A stretch of DNA of 64,000 nt from Catenibacterium mitsuokai. Lineage in GTDB: Bacteria > Bacillota_I > Bacilli_A > Erysipelotrichales > Coprobacillaceae. Within the stretch, counting starts at the first letter, position 1. The number at the start of each line of letters is the position of its first letter. Location of the stretch: NCBI RefSeq assembly GCF_025148785.1, contig NZ_CP102271.1, positions 1,419,972-1,483,971 on the forward strand, given 5' to 3'. The translations under genes were made by a program, and so were the position numbers. The notes under the pieces were generated by a model. That model did not search any database and was not told the DNA's origin. It saw only the letters and a program-made list of their open reading frames with translations. Of the stretch, positions 17,186-25,476 are shown piece by piece.

Positions 17186-17995
17186 TCACCTGCTTTCATT
17201 AAAGTGTTTATGTGCTTCTGTGACAACATCATCAATACAATAATCGCTATTTTCTTGATGGTCGTTCACAAAATAGCCAAGGAATTCAATATTACCTTCC
17301 CCTCCAGTTATTGGAGAGAATGTCAATCCTTTTAAAGAAAAACCATTATCATTTGCATAGCCGATAACTTCTTTAATGACTCTTTTATGGACCTTGGAAT
17401 CCTTTACAATACCATGTTTTCCAACATCATCTTTTCCCGCTTCAAACTGAGGCTTGATTAAAGAAACAATCACACCATCGGGTGCAATGACGTTCTTTAA
17501 TGCATTGAACATATGTCTTAAAGAAATAAAAGAAACATCAATAGAGGCAAATGTAGGCATACCATATTTGAAATCTTCTAACTGTGCATAACGGAAATTA
17601 TACTGCTCCATTACTTCTACACGTTCATCATTACGAAGTTTCCATACTAACTGATTCGTTCCTACATCAACTGCATAAACCTTTTGAGCACCATGCTGTA
17701 AGGCACAATCTGTAAAACCGCCCGTAGAAGATCCAATATCAATCATAATGACATCTGTAAGATCTAAATGATAAAGATCAATGGCTTTTTCAAGCTTTAA
17801 ACCACCACGAGATACATATCTTAACTTTTCACCCTTAACAAAAAGTTTTGTATCAACCGGAATCTTTGTTCCTGGTTTATCAATATAATCATTTTCATCT
17901 CTTACAATGCCTGCCATAATAGCTCTTTGTGCCTGATTTCTAGACTCAAATAAGCCCTGCTGGACACATAAAATATCAATTCTTTCTTTTTTCAT
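17186..17995 (-). CDS. tlyA: TlyA-type rRNA 2'-O-methyltransferase
   Basis: This 269-residue protein starts with an S4 RNA-binding domain (RIDILCVQQGLFESRNQAQRA) followed by an FtsJ-like SAM methyltransferase domain: IDIGSSTGGFTDC is the SAM loop and YAVDVGTNQL is motif II. Mycobacterial TlyA methylates ribose 2'-O of 16S and 23S rRNA cytidines; the Firmicute form (YqxC) is of the shorter type. It overlaps dxs by 20 bases, so expression is coupled. The dxs-tlyA order is the same as in Bacillus. Confidence 0.9.
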   Translation of the reverse strand: MKKERIDILCVQQGLFESRNQAQRAIMAGIVRDENDYIDKPGTKIPVDTKLFVKGEKLRYVSRGGLKLEKAIDLYHLDLTDVIMIDIGSSTGGFTDCALQHGAQKVYAVDVGTNQLVWKLRNDERVEVMEQYNFRYAQLEDFKYGMPTFASIDVSFISLRHMFNALKNVIAPDGVIVSLIKPQFEAGKDDVGKHGIVKDSKVHKRVIKEVIGYANDNGFSLKGLTFSPITGGEGNIEFLGYFVNDHQENSDYCIDDVVTEAHKHFNESR

Positions 17996-19847
17996 GTTCT
18001 ATTTCCTCAATTTTATTTTTCAAATCATTCAACGAAATATGTTCCTGTTTATATAAGGACTCGTTATCTCCAAAAGTGACATAATGATCATCAATACCAA
18101 TAAATGACATATCAACATTAACATGATTTTTTTCATAATATAAACTCATAATACTGCCTAAAGAACCATTCATAAGATCAGTTTCATAAACAATAATTGG
18201 TTTATCACTCATTCTTTCCAACATATCTTTATCTATTGGTTTGATGAATCTTGCATTAATAATATTAATAGGAAGATGATCCGTCTCAGCCATCTTTAAA
18301 ACAGCTAGTACATTATCACCATAAGTAACAACATTTATAGCCGCATCTTCCATTTCTTTAATAATTTCCCATTGACCTACTTTTATAGTCTCATCAGTAT
18401 GTTGATGTGTATCGATAACTTTGTTTTTTGAATAACGTATCACATATGGATGATCTTTATTCTGATATGCTGTATTAATCATTTTTTGTGCTTCTTCTTC
18501 ATCTTTAGGTGACATAATAATAACACCTGGAATAGGTGCAATAAGACCAATATCAAAAACACCATGATGTGTTGCACCATCTCCACCTACTAAGCCTGCA
18601 CGATCAATACCAATAAGACATGGAAGATTCATTCTAGCAATATCATGATTAAGCTGATCATATGCACGCTGAAAAAAAGAAGAATAAACACTTAAGAATG
18701 GGAATTCTTTTCCCTGAGAAAGACCTGCTGCAAGAGTCATTGCATGTTCTTCCGCAATACCAACATCGAATGAACGATCTGGATAATTTTTAAAGATTTT
18801 CTGTAAACAGCTGCCTGTAATCATGGCTGGAGTAATTACACATATATCATCATGCTTATTCATCAAGTATTCTACATGATCACTCACCGCTTGACTCCAT
18901 GAATGTTTTTCTTTATCTAATACAGGCTGAATACCTTTAACTATATCAAAAGCTCCAACACTGTGATAAACACCTGAGCGATCCTTTTCTGCAGGCTCAT
19001 AGCCTTTTCCCTTCTTTGTTAGAACATGGAGGACAACACTATGATCTAAGTTCTTTACTGTTTCTAAAGCACGTATCAACTCTTCTATATTATGCCCATC
19101 AACAGGACCTATATAATCTAAATCAAACTGAGAAAATGGTGTATCCAGTAAGATTTTTCTTTTTACTTTATCTTTTACTCGCTTTGTCACATCAAATATT
19201 TTCTGCCCAAAAGCAGTTTGTGAAAGTATTTCAGTATAATTACTTTTTGCCTGATTATACTTATATGACATTCTTACATCGGATAAGAAGTTTGATAAAC
19301 CTCCTACATTGCGAGAAATAGACATATTGTTATCGTTCAATATAACAATGACCTTAGTATCAATTCCACCAAGAAAATTCAAGGCTTCTAGAGATTCACC
19401 ACTCATTAATGCAGCATCTCCAATAATACTAATTACTTCAAAGTTTTCTTTTTTAAGATCACGCGCAATAGCTAAACCTGTCGCACCAGATATAGAAGTA
19501 GAAGAATGTCCTGCTTCCCAAGGATCATAAATGCTTTCATGACGATTCTGGAAGCCACACATTCCACCATATTTCTTTAGTTTATTAAACATAGGTGCAC
19601 GACCAGTCAAGATTTTATGAACATAAGCCTGATGTCCCACATCAAAAAGGAATTTATCCTTTGGCGAATCAAATACATAATGAAGGGCAACAGTAAGTTC
19701 TACTATACCTAAATTACTGGAAAAGTGACCTCCCGTTTTAGAAATATTTTCGATTAGAAAATCCCTTATATCCTGTGATAACTGATTTAGTTCGTCAATA
19801 TTCAATTGTTTCAAGAATCGAGGATTCTCAATCTTTTTAATTTCCAT
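17976..19847 (-). CDS. dxs: 1-deoxy-D-xylulose-5-phosphate synthase
   Basis: Dxs joins pyruvate and glyceraldehyde 3-phosphate to make DXP, the first step of the MEP isoprenoid pathway; dxr for the next step is at 51.2-52.3 kb. The 623-residue protein shows the thiamine diphosphate motif GDAALMSGE followed by LNDNNMSIS, the transketolase middle domain with GIAEEHAMTLAAGLS, and DRAGLVGGDGATHHG. It begins directly after the ispA-proximal stop-start junction and overlaps tlyA. The finding of dxs and dxr shows use of the MEP rather than the mevalonate pathway. Confidence 0.96.
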   Translation of the reverse strand: MEIKKIENPRFLKQLNIDELNQLSQDIRDFLIENISKTGGHFSSNLGIVELTVALHYVFDSPKDKFLFDVGHQAYVHKILTGRAPMFNKLKKYGGMCGFQNRHESIYDPWEAGHSSTSISGATGLAIARDLKKENFEVISIIGDAALMSGESLEALNFLGGIDTKVIVILNDNNMSISRNVGGLSNFLSDVRMSYKYNQAKSNYTEILSQTAFGQKIFDVTKRVKDKVKRKILLDTPFSQFDLDYIGPVDGHNIEELIRALETVKNLDHSVVLHVLTKKGKGYEPAEKDRSGVYHSVGAFDIVKGIQPVLDKEKHSWSQAVSDHVEYLMNKHDDICVITPAMITGSCLQKIFKNYPDRSFDVGIAEEHAMTLAAGLSQGKEFPFLSVYSSFFQRAYDQLNHDIARMNLPCLIGIDRAGLVGGDGATHHGVFDIGLIAPIPGVIIMSPKDEEEAQKMINTAYQNKDHPYVIRYSKNKVIDTHQHTDETIKVGQWEIIKEMEDAAINVVTYGDNVLAVLKMAETDHLPINIINARFIKPIDKDMLERMSDKPIIVYETDLMNGSLGSIMSLYYEKNHVNVDMSFIGIDDHYVTFGDNESLYKQEHISLNDLKNKIEEIEHEKRKN

Positions 19848-20696
19848 TTAATTCACTCTTTTCATAATAATCTGGAATAATTCAATCATCAATCCATGAT
19901 TAAGTTGTAAACCATAAACATCAGCCAAACATTCTTCAAATAATTCTTCTACACGTTTTTGAGATGTTTCTAAACCAATCAATGATACATATGTAGACTT
20001 ATGATTTGCAATATCACTGCCTACTTTCTTACCTAATGTTTCAGTTGTACTTGTTACATCTAAAATATCATCCTGAATCTGAAATGCAAGACCTAGTTTA
20101 AAGCCGATGTTTTCTAACTTATCAGCATCTTCTTTTTTTGCAATTAATCCTGCAATCTTCATAGGGACTGAAATAAGTGCACCTGTCTTATCGTGATGGA
20201 TAGCCTGTAATTCATCAAGTGTTGCTGTATGTGTTTCAAAATACATATCCTGCTGCTGACCGTAAATCATACCACCTAGTCCAGAAGCATTATATAAATA
20301 ACGTAGTACTTCCACTTTAAGTGCATCATCAAGATCCATTCTTATAATCACATTCATTGATTCATTTAATAAGGCATCACCTGCTAAAATCGCAGTTGCT
20401 TCATCAAATTGTTTGTGACATGTTGGTTTCCCACGTCTTAAATCATCGTTGTCCATTCCAGGAAGATCATCATGAATCAAAGAATATGTATGAATCATTT
20501 CAATAGCACATGCAATATCAAGATATTTATGATAATCGACACTATATGCACGTAATGTCTGAATAAATAAAAGAGGTCTTAATCTTTTACCACCTGCCAT
20601 CACAGAATATGTCATGGCTTCCTTTACTAATCCTGGACGATATGAAGATAAGATTTCTTTTAATCTCGCATTTACTTCTTCAATAATATTATTCAT
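19848..20696 (-). CDS. ispA: Polyprenyl (farnesyl/geranyl) diphosphate synthase
   Basis: This 282-residue synthase condenses IPP with allylic diphosphates. Both Asp-rich motifs are visible: DDLPGMDND (first, with two extra residues typical of bacterial FPP synthases) and DDILD (second), plus GGKRLRP near the N terminus. Four in-frame start codons stand in a row (GTG and three ATG); ATG 20696 is preferred since AGGTG (20703-20707) is then 6 bases away. It overlaps the xseB stop. It probably feeds UppS at 53.1-53.9 kb with farnesyl diphosphate. Confidence 0.94.
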   Translation of the reverse strand: MNNIIEEVNARLKEILSSYRPGLVKEAMTYSVMAGGKRLRPLLFIQTLRAYSVDYHKYLDIACAIEMIHTYSLIHDDLPGMDNDDLRRGKPTCHKQFDEATAILAGDALLNESMNVIIRMDLDDALKVEVLRYLYNASGLGGMIYGQQQDMYFETHTATLDELQAIHHDKTGALISVPMKIAGLIAKKEDADKLENIGFKLGLAFQIQDDILDVTSTTETLGKKVGSDIANHKSTYVSLIGLETSQKRVEELFEECLADVYGLQLNHGLMIELFQIIMKRVN

Positions 20697-20910
20697 CATC
20701 ATCACCTAGATAATCTTTTAATTGATTTTCCTCAAATATTTTAGTTACTTCCTGATCAACATCTTTTAACTTCTGATCACAAAAAGCAGCAAGTGACACA
20801 CCTTCCTTGTAAAGGTCAAGGCTTTCATCTAAAGATGCTTCATTGTTTTCTAATAAATCAATGATCTCATCAAGACGTGTCATTGCTTCTTCATATGTCT
20901 TTTCTGCCAT
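20689..20910 (-). CDS. xseB: Exodeoxyribonuclease VII small subunit
   Basis: This 73-residue helical protein matches XseB: TYEEAMTRLDEIIDLLE, then a second helix with SLDESLDLYKEGVSLAAFC. It pairs with XseA to degrade single-stranded DNA from both ends. ATG 20910 is 6 bases after AGGTG, and the xseA stop (TAG) is part of that site. It overlaps the ispA start. Confidence 0.94.
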   Translation of the reverse strand: MAEKTYEEAMTRLDEIIDLLENNEASLDESLDLYKEGVSLAAFCDQKLKDVDQEVTKIFEENQLKDYLGDDDE

Positions 20911-20919
20911 CAATATCAC

Positions 20920-22242
20920 CTACTTCACTATTGCTTCTTTTTCACCATCCACATAAACAAGTGTGACTGTTTCATTATGTGATAATTCTTTTACACTTTT
21001 AATGATATGATCATCTTTTTTAGAGATAATATAACCTCTCTGCATTGTTTTTAGAGGACTAAGTAAATCAAGTTTTTCAACTGAATAAATAAAAGAAGTC
21101 TTTTTATTTTTTAAATAATTTATAAACTGAGATTCCAGTAACTCTTGGTTATTACTAATACTTTTTCTCTCAATCAATTGTTTCTGTTTTATCAACGTAT
21201 TGAGTTGAATTAGTTTTTTGTGCATTTCGTAACGAGATTGCTGTTTAATTCTGATTTTAAAGTTGTTTAGTTTTAATTGAATATTATCTAATTTCATGAA
21301 CTTCGTTTCGAATATTCTAGAAGGATCAGTAAAAACATAAGAATGCTGATACTTTTCTAATTTCTGTCTTTCTAGATAAATAGTTTTTCTCATCACACTT
21401 GATAATCTAACTATTTTATTCTCAAGATGATTCAACAGATCTTTTTGTGAAGGAACTGCAGCTACTGCCGCGGCTGTAGGAGTAGGTGCACGTAAATCAC
21501 TGACATAATCTACCAGCGTATAATCTGTTTCATGTCCTACACCAGTAATAATAGGTGTCTTCAAATCATAAATGCAACGTGCCAAAGCCTCTTCATTAAA
21601 GTTCCATAAATCTTCAATAGAACCGCCACCTCTTACAAGAAGAATTGTAGAGTAGCCCATCTCATCCACTTTTTTTAATGTATCAACAATCACCTGATAA
21701 GCATCTCTTCCTTGAACAGGAACTGGATAAATATCTCTTGCCACTAAAGGATAACGCTGATGAAGTGTACGTAACACATCCTGCAAAGCAGCTCCTTGTT
21801 TAGCTGAAAGAATAGCCAGACGTTCAGGCATAGATGGAATTTCTTTCTTATGTATAGCATTAAAGAGGCCTTCTCTTTCCAAGGCCTGCTTTAACTCATT
21901 AAAACGAAGATAGAGATTACCTAAGCCATCTTCCTGCATACTTCTGACATAAAGCTGATATCTTCCTGCTCTTTCAAATACAGAAACTTGCGCTGTAATA
22001 AATACCTTCATTCCATCTTTTAATCTAAACTTTAAATAACGTGCCTGTGACGCAAACATAATTGCACTAATTGATGATTCCGTTTGATCATCCTTTAGAG
22101 TAAAGTACATATGACCTGAAGGATGTGGACGATAATTAGATATCTCGCCACGAATATATACAGTCTGAAGCTGCATGTCATTATCTAGTTTTGCTTTAAT
22201 ATAGCGATTTAAAGCATGTACGCTTACGTATTGTCGTTCCAT
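20920..22242 (-). CDS. xseA: Exodeoxyribonuclease VII large subunit
   Basis: This 440-residue protein has an N-terminal OB fold (VYIRGEISNYRPHPSGHMYF) and the catalytic domain with LVRGGGSIEDLWNFN and GVGHETDYTLVDYV, followed by a long coiled-coil region. These match the XseA family. The start shares one base with the nusB stop (TAATG). FolD, which lies between nusB and xseA in Bacillus, is absent. Confidence 0.95.
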   Translation of the reverse strand: MERQYVSVHALNRYIKAKLDNDMQLQTVYIRGEISNYRPHPSGHMYFTLKDDQTESSISAIMFASQARYLKFRLKDGMKVFITAQVSVFERAGRYQLYVRSMQEDGLGNLYLRFNELKQALEREGLFNAIHKKEIPSMPERLAILSAKQGAALQDVLRTLHQRYPLVARDIYPVPVQGRDAYQVIVDTLKKVDEMGYSTILLVRGGGSIEDLWNFNEEALARCIYDLKTPIITGVGHETDYTLVDYVSDLRAPTPTAAAVAAVPSQKDLLNHLENKIVRLSSVMRKTIYLERQKLEKYQHSYVFTDPSRIFETKFMKLDNIQLKLNNFKIRIKQQSRYEMHKKLIQLNTLIKQKQLIERKSISNNQELLESQFINYLKNKKTSFIYSVEKLDLLSPLKTMQRGYIISKKDDHIIKSVKELSHNETVTLVYVDGEKEAIVK

Positions 22243-22646
22243 TATTCAATTGCAGTTAAAACACCATTAATGAATTTATAAGAATCTTCATCACAATACT
22301 GTTTTGCATTGATAACAGCTTCATTAATAACAATGCTCTTGTCTAATTCTGATTCTAGTAACTCACATGTTGCCACAAGAAGAATAGCCTGTTCCATCTT
22401 ATTTAAACGTTCAAAAGACCATCCTTTTTTTAATTTAGTATTTAATAAAGCTTCATAAGAACCTTTGTTTTCCATAACTGTATCAATCAACCAGTAACAG
22501 AACTGTTCTGCTGATCTACCTTCAATTAATGCTTCATCAGCATGAACATATTCTTTAAGTTCTTCTTTAGATGCATCAACTGTTAACCATTGGTATACTG
22601 CAATTACTGCTTTTTCTCTAGCGATTTGTCTAATTGTTTTTTCCAT
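22242..22646 (-). CDS. nusB: Transcription antitermination factor NusB
   Basis: This 134-residue all-helical protein binds boxA RNA with NusE/S10 for rRNA antitermination. The opening AREKAVIAVYQW and the C-terminal DKSIVINEAVINAKQYC and FINGVLTAIE are family hallmarks. A GGAGG site precedes ATG 22646. It begins the nusB-xseA-xseB-ispA-dxs-tlyA-recN operon. Confidence 0.93.
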   Translation of the reverse strand: MEKTIRQIAREKAVIAVYQWLTVDASKEELKEYVHADEALIEGRSAEQFCYWLIDTVMENKGSYEALLNTKLKKGWSFERLNKMEQAILLVATCELLESELDKSIVINEAVINAKQYCDEDSYKFINGVLTAIE

Positions 22647-22674
22647 TTTTAAAGGACCTCCATAATACTCACTT

Positions 22675-22702
22675 ATTTTAACACATCGACTCTTTTTATA
22701 AA
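22675..22702 (-). promoter_or_regulatory. Possible promoter for the nusB operon
   Basis: On the minus strand TTTATA (22697-22702) and TAAAAT (22675-22680), with TG at the extended -10 position, are 16 bases apart. It lies after the asp23 terminator, where a promoter is needed. Confidence 0.45.
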
Positions 22703-22728
22703 AGATTTTACATCTCTTTGCCTATTCA

Positions 22729-22759
22729 AAAAAAATAAAAGCAAGTCAGACTTGCTTTT
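22729..22759 (-). terminator. Terminator after asp23
   Basis: AAAAGCAAGT (22737-22746) pairs with ACTTGCTTTT (22750-22759) around CAG. On the minus strand it is followed by a T-rich run (22729-22736). Confidence 0.88.
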
Positions 22760-23102
22760 AGAAATCAATAGCTTCTACTACAACATCAACACTCTTAACT
22801 GTTACAGCAGCCATTTCTTTAATTCCAGAAGCAATCTTCTTCTGTAATTCTTTTGTCTTGGCTGTAATGTTTGTACCATATTTAATACGAACATGAACTG
22901 TGATATAAACTTCATTATCTTTAATAGTGCAGTTCACAAGATTCTTTGTACCTGTAACAGAAAAACCTTTTGAAGTATCAAGCTTAATATCCTTATCTTC
23001 AGCAGCAACCTGCTTAGTAATAATATCAAAAACCTGAACACTCATCATAATATCGCCATTAATTGGGCTTCCCTTATATGTATAATATTCATTACGTGCC
23101 AT
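22758..23102 (-). CDS. Asp23/Gls24 family protein (YqhY-like)
   Basis: This 114-residue protein matches the Asp23/Gls24 family: an N-terminal ISVQVFDIITKQVA-like helix (here MMSVQVFDIITKQVA), the KGFSV turn, the VYITVHVRIKYG strand and the SVDVVVEAIDF ending. In Bacillus the equivalent yqhY lies beside nusB and affects fatty acid synthesis control. It has its own promoter and terminator here, between efp and nusB. The exact role is unknown. Confidence 0.85.
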   Translation of the reverse strand: MARNEYYTYKGSPINGDIMMSVQVFDIITKQVAAEDKDIKLDTSKGFSVTGTKNLVNCTIKDNEVYITVHVRIKYGTNITAKTKELQKKIASGIKEMAAVTVKSVDVVVEAIDF

Positions 23103-23130
23103 AAAATTACCTCTTCTTTCTTTACCTTAT

Positions 23131-23159
23131 ATTCTATAAGAAAACAGGGATAATTACAA
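23131..23159 (-). promoter_or_regulatory. Promoter for asp23
   Basis: On the minus strand TTGTAA (23154-23159) and TAGAAT (23131-23136) are 17 bases apart. Confidence 0.55.
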
Positions 23160-23182
23160 GTGTTGATATAATAACACCAATT

Positions 23183-23208
23183 AAAAAAGGAAGAGATTAT
23201 GCTCTTCC
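23183..23208 (-). terminator. Terminator after efp
   Basis: GGAAGAG (23189-23195) pairs with CTCTTCC (23202-23208). On the minus strand six T follow (23183-23188). The stem overlaps the efp stop region. Confidence 0.85.
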
Positions 23209-23754
23209 TGTATATTTTCCTTCAACTGTATTAACAACAACAACTTCGCCTTCTTCAATAAATAGAGGCACTTTAATCTGATAACCTGTTTCAATAGTAG
23301 CAAACTTAGTTGCACCTGTTGCAGTATCACCTTTAACTGCTGCTTCAGTTTCAATAACCTTAAATGGTACATTGACTGGTAAAGCAACACCAAGGATTTC
23401 ACCTTCATAGCTTGTTACTTCTACATTATCAGAAGGTTTCATGAAATTGATTTCCCATTCCAAACGATCTGCAGGAATTTCAACCTGGTCATATGTTTCA
23501 TTATCCATAAATACTAACATACCACCATTGTCATATAAATACTGCATCTTGCTCTTTTCTACCTGAGCCTTCTTTACCTTTGCATTACTACCAAATGTCA
23601 TTTCAGTAGTAGTTCCTGTTCTCATGTTCTTCATTTTAACACGAATGTTAGCTGCAGCACGTGCTGTCTTGTTGTGGCTATAATCTAAACAAACATATAG
23701 ATTACCATCATATTCAAATGTTACTCCTGGTCTTAATTCAGTTGCATTAATCAT
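23197..23754 (-). CDS. efp: Elongation factor P (Arg-tip variant)
   Basis: EF-P binds stalled ribosomes between the P and E sites and speeds peptide bonds at polyproline. The 185-residue, three-domain length and the opening MINATELRPGVTFEYDGNLY are typical. The tip loop of domain I reads HNKTARAAA; aligned to the usual HVKPGKGGA it puts Arg at residue 32, where Bacillus EF-P has the modified Lys32. EF-P with Arg at this place is rhamnosylated by EarP in some Gram-negative bacteria, but no EarP gene is in the window and the Pro-Gly of the loop is absent. It has its own promoter and terminator. Confidence 0.95.
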   Translation of the reverse strand: MINATELRPGVTFEYDGNLYVCLDYSHNKTARAAANIRVKMKNMRTGTTTEMTFGSNAKVKKAQVEKSKMQYLYDNGGMLVFMDNETYDQVEIPADRLEWEINFMKPSDNVEVTSYEGEILGVALPVNVPFKVIETEAAVKGDTATGATKFATIETGYQIKVPLFIEEGEVVVVNTVEGKYTGRA

Positions 23755-23785
23755 AACTTTACTTCATCCTTTCTAATCGGACATC

Positions 23786-23814
23786 ATTATAGCAAAATTC
23801 CTCTATAAAGTAAA
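23786..23814 (-). promoter_or_regulatory. Promoter for efp
   Basis: On the minus strand TTTACT (23809-23814) and TATAAT (23786-23791) are 17 bases apart, with TGC before the -10 box. It is just after the comGG stop. Confidence 0.65.
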
Positions 23815-23825
23815 GTATCCTTGCA

Positions 23826-24194
23826 TTAATGCCCATATGTACACGCATGCATATCTAAACTATCCATATTTATTTTTGCCTGCATTGTATAATGATATGA
23901 CTTCGTTGTGATCTCACAATCAATAATATAGTCAGTTCCATCATCATCTACATTATAACTAATTACACTATCTTCCATTTCAAAAGTATCCCCTAATAAA
24001 ATATCCTGATCAATAGTAGAACGCCAATAACGCCTTAACAATATTTCTATACGCCTCTGCTGATTCATCATTTTTTGATAACGTGTTAATTCATATTGTC
24101 TTGTCATCAGCGTGCAATAGCTAAAGAGACTAGTAAATACTATGAGAAAAATGACTAATACTACCTGCAATACACTTCCTCTATTCTTCGACAT
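23826..24194 (-). CDS. ComGG-like pseudopilus protein
   Basis: This 122-residue protein has an N-terminal hydrophobic segment (SVLQVVLVIFLIVFTSLF) after a short basic stretch and a polar remainder with a YHYTMQAKI strand. Sequence identity to known ComGG is not evident; the call rests on its place as the seventh gene of the comG operon and on the minor-pilin-like layout. ATG 24194, 14 bases inside the comGF end, follows GCAGGAAA; a longer reading has no site. Confidence 0.6.
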   Translation of the reverse strand: MSKNRGSVLQVVLVIFLIVFTSLFSYCTLMTRQYELTRYQKMMNQQRRIEILLRRYWRSTIDQDILLGDTFEMEDSVISYNVDDDGTDYIIDCEITTKSYHYTMQAKINMDSLDMHACTYGH

Positions 24195-24600
24195 AAGTTT
24201 CCTGCTTTCTATACAAATCACAAATCATATATGTATATTTCTGGTTTTTTCTTGTAACTGTCATATACATATAGGCATCCTTCTCAAAAAATAGTACATC
24301 ATCTATATCGGTAATAAGGATTTCATAGCCAGGTGTCTTCACCAGTCTTCTTTTTTCAAAAATGATTGTATTTTCTTCACCCTTATCATCATAATAGCCA
24401 ATATCTTCACTATATGTCTTGATTTTAGATACAAGAAGATAATCTGCAAGTTGTTTCGCACCTACTGCAATATCCTGATTGTTATTGACCACAGGCACTC
24501 TTAACAAGCGCACAAGAGAAGGGACATTCATCACAATCAGCAGACAAATAGATAAAGAAAACAGCATTTCAATTAGCGTAAAGCCCTTTTGAGTTTTGAT
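24181..24600 (-). CDS. comGF: ComGF-like minor pseudopilin (non-canonical start)
   Basis: This minor pseudopilin carries the class III signal KGFTLIE before the hydrophobic MLFSLSICLLIVM and a C-terminal region with TPGYEIL and YMYMTVTRK typical of ComGF. The first in-frame ATG (24567) falls after the KGFTLIE signal, which would remove the prepilin peptidase site. The frame is open upstream only to a TGA at 24607-24609, and the only start-like codon before the signal is ATC at 24600, about 10 bases after AAGGAG. The coordinates assume that ATC start; a frameshift from comGE (which overlaps in the -1 frame) or loss of function are the alternatives. Confidence 0.7.
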   Translation of the reverse strand: MKTQKGFTLIEMLFSLSICLLIVMNVPSLVRLLRVPVVNNNQDIAVGAKQLADYLLVSKIKTYSEDIGYYDDKGEENTIIFEKRRLVKTPGYEILITDIDDVLFFEKDAYMYMTVTRKNQKYTYMICDLYRKQETYVEE

Positions 24601-24788
24601 TGGATATCATCTCCTTCTTCTGCAATCTTAAGTTCTTGTTGATTACAATAATCCTGATTATGTTTAAATTGCAGCTGTGCTTTATTTAAAACAGCCCAAG
24701 ATCCTACAAAATAAACAACAACCATCAAATAAATGGATAAGGCAAACAGTGATTCAATAAGTGTATTTCCCTTTTGATTATGCAACAT
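24573..24788 (-). CDS. comGE: ComGE-like minor pseudopilin
   Basis: This 71-residue protein has the class III signal QKGNTLIESLFALSIYLMVV after a six-residue leader, then a short polar domain. It fits ComGE by size and by place between comGD and comGF. ATG 24788 is 6 bases after GTGGAG; a GTG at 24800 is less likely. It overlaps both neighbours. Confidence 0.75.
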   Translation of the reverse strand: MLHNQKGNTLIESLFALSIYLMVVVYFVGSWAVLNKAQLQFKHNQDYCNQQELKIAEEGDDIQSKLKRALR

Positions 24789-25170
24789 GATATGCTCCAC
24801 TTCCTAACTGAAAAACAAATTTCTTGGTATGATGTGGTGTTTTTAATACAAGAGTTTTTGCAATCTTAATATGACCATGATCATTAAAAGTAAATGTATG
24901 ATTCGTAAGAAAAGTATACCCTTGCTCTAAATTTAATGTCTTATTTTCCTTACCAATCAAGTCTACTCTATGATTAGATACAGACACCTTTACTGTATCT
25001 TTTTCCACTATAGCCATCGCCCTTGCTTCATCAAACATCGCTTTAATAAGCGCTATTTCTTCCTCTTCTTTAATCGTACGTGTATGAGGTGTCATACATA
25101 ACAAGGACAAAAAGATAGTAATAGATAAAACAAACAACATTTCTATAACTGTAAATCCCTTTCTATACAT
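24778..25170 (-). CDS. comGD: ComGD-like pseudopilin
   Basis: This protein of about 130 residues has a prepilin signal RKGFTVIEMLFVLSI directly after the start Met-Tyr, then a type II pseudopilin-like domain. It would be cleaved after Gly by prepilin peptidase (ComC) and added to the competence pilus. Start choice: ATG 25170 gives the short leader expected; ATG 25182 and 25206 are further options. It overlaps the comGC stop by 8 bases. Confidence 0.82.
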   Translation of the reverse strand: MYRKGFTVIEMLFVLSITIFLSLLCMTPHTRTIKEEEEIALIKAMFDEARAMAIVEKDTVKVSVSNHRVDLIGKENKTLNLEQGYTFLTNHTFTFNDHGHIKIAKTLVLKTPHHTKKFVFQLGSGAYHVA

Positions 25171-25468
25171 ATGCCTGTCCATTTGATATATAAATTGATT
25201 TTCCATTAGGACATGTTGCTTGTTTTTTAGTGAGATAAGGATTTGAACCAGATGTTAATTGAGAAATGCTGGTAGGCAGTTCATCATGTTCAATCTGATA
25301 CAAGATAATTTGTGAATTAACAACTTCTACCTGTGCTTCACATCCCTTTCCTTTCACAACATCGTTCTTACTTGTTACATTAGGAATAACGAGTAATAAG
25401 ATAACTAGAATAACAGAAATACAAAATATCATCTCTATAAGAGTAAAGCCTGCTTTATTATTTTTCAT
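25163..25468 (-). CDS. comGC: Major competence pseudopilin ComGC
   Basis: This 101-residue protein has the class III signal KAGFTLIEMIFCISVILVI, a single N-terminal membrane helix and a short C-terminal domain with KGKGCEAQVEVVNSQI and a second Cys (QATCPNG), which could form the disulfide seen in ComGC. It is the main building block of the DNA-uptake pseudopilus. It follows comGB by 8 bases. Confidence 0.92.
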   Translation of the reverse strand: MKNNKAGFTLIEMIFCISVILVILLLVIPNVTSKNDVVKGKGCEAQVEVVNSQIILYQIEHDELPTSISQLTSGSNPYLTKKQATCPNGKSIYISNGQAYV

Positions 25469-25476
25469 AGAACCTC

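Noticed and set aside
23181-23408. 75-codon Leu/Lys-rich frame inside efp
   Set aside because: It overlaps the well-conserved EF-P C-terminal domain in another frame and has no ribosome site.
24590-24610. Programmed -1 frameshift from comGE into comGF
   Set aside because: The frames differ by -1, but there is no good slippery heptamer (only a run of four A); kept as an alternative to an ATC start, not called.
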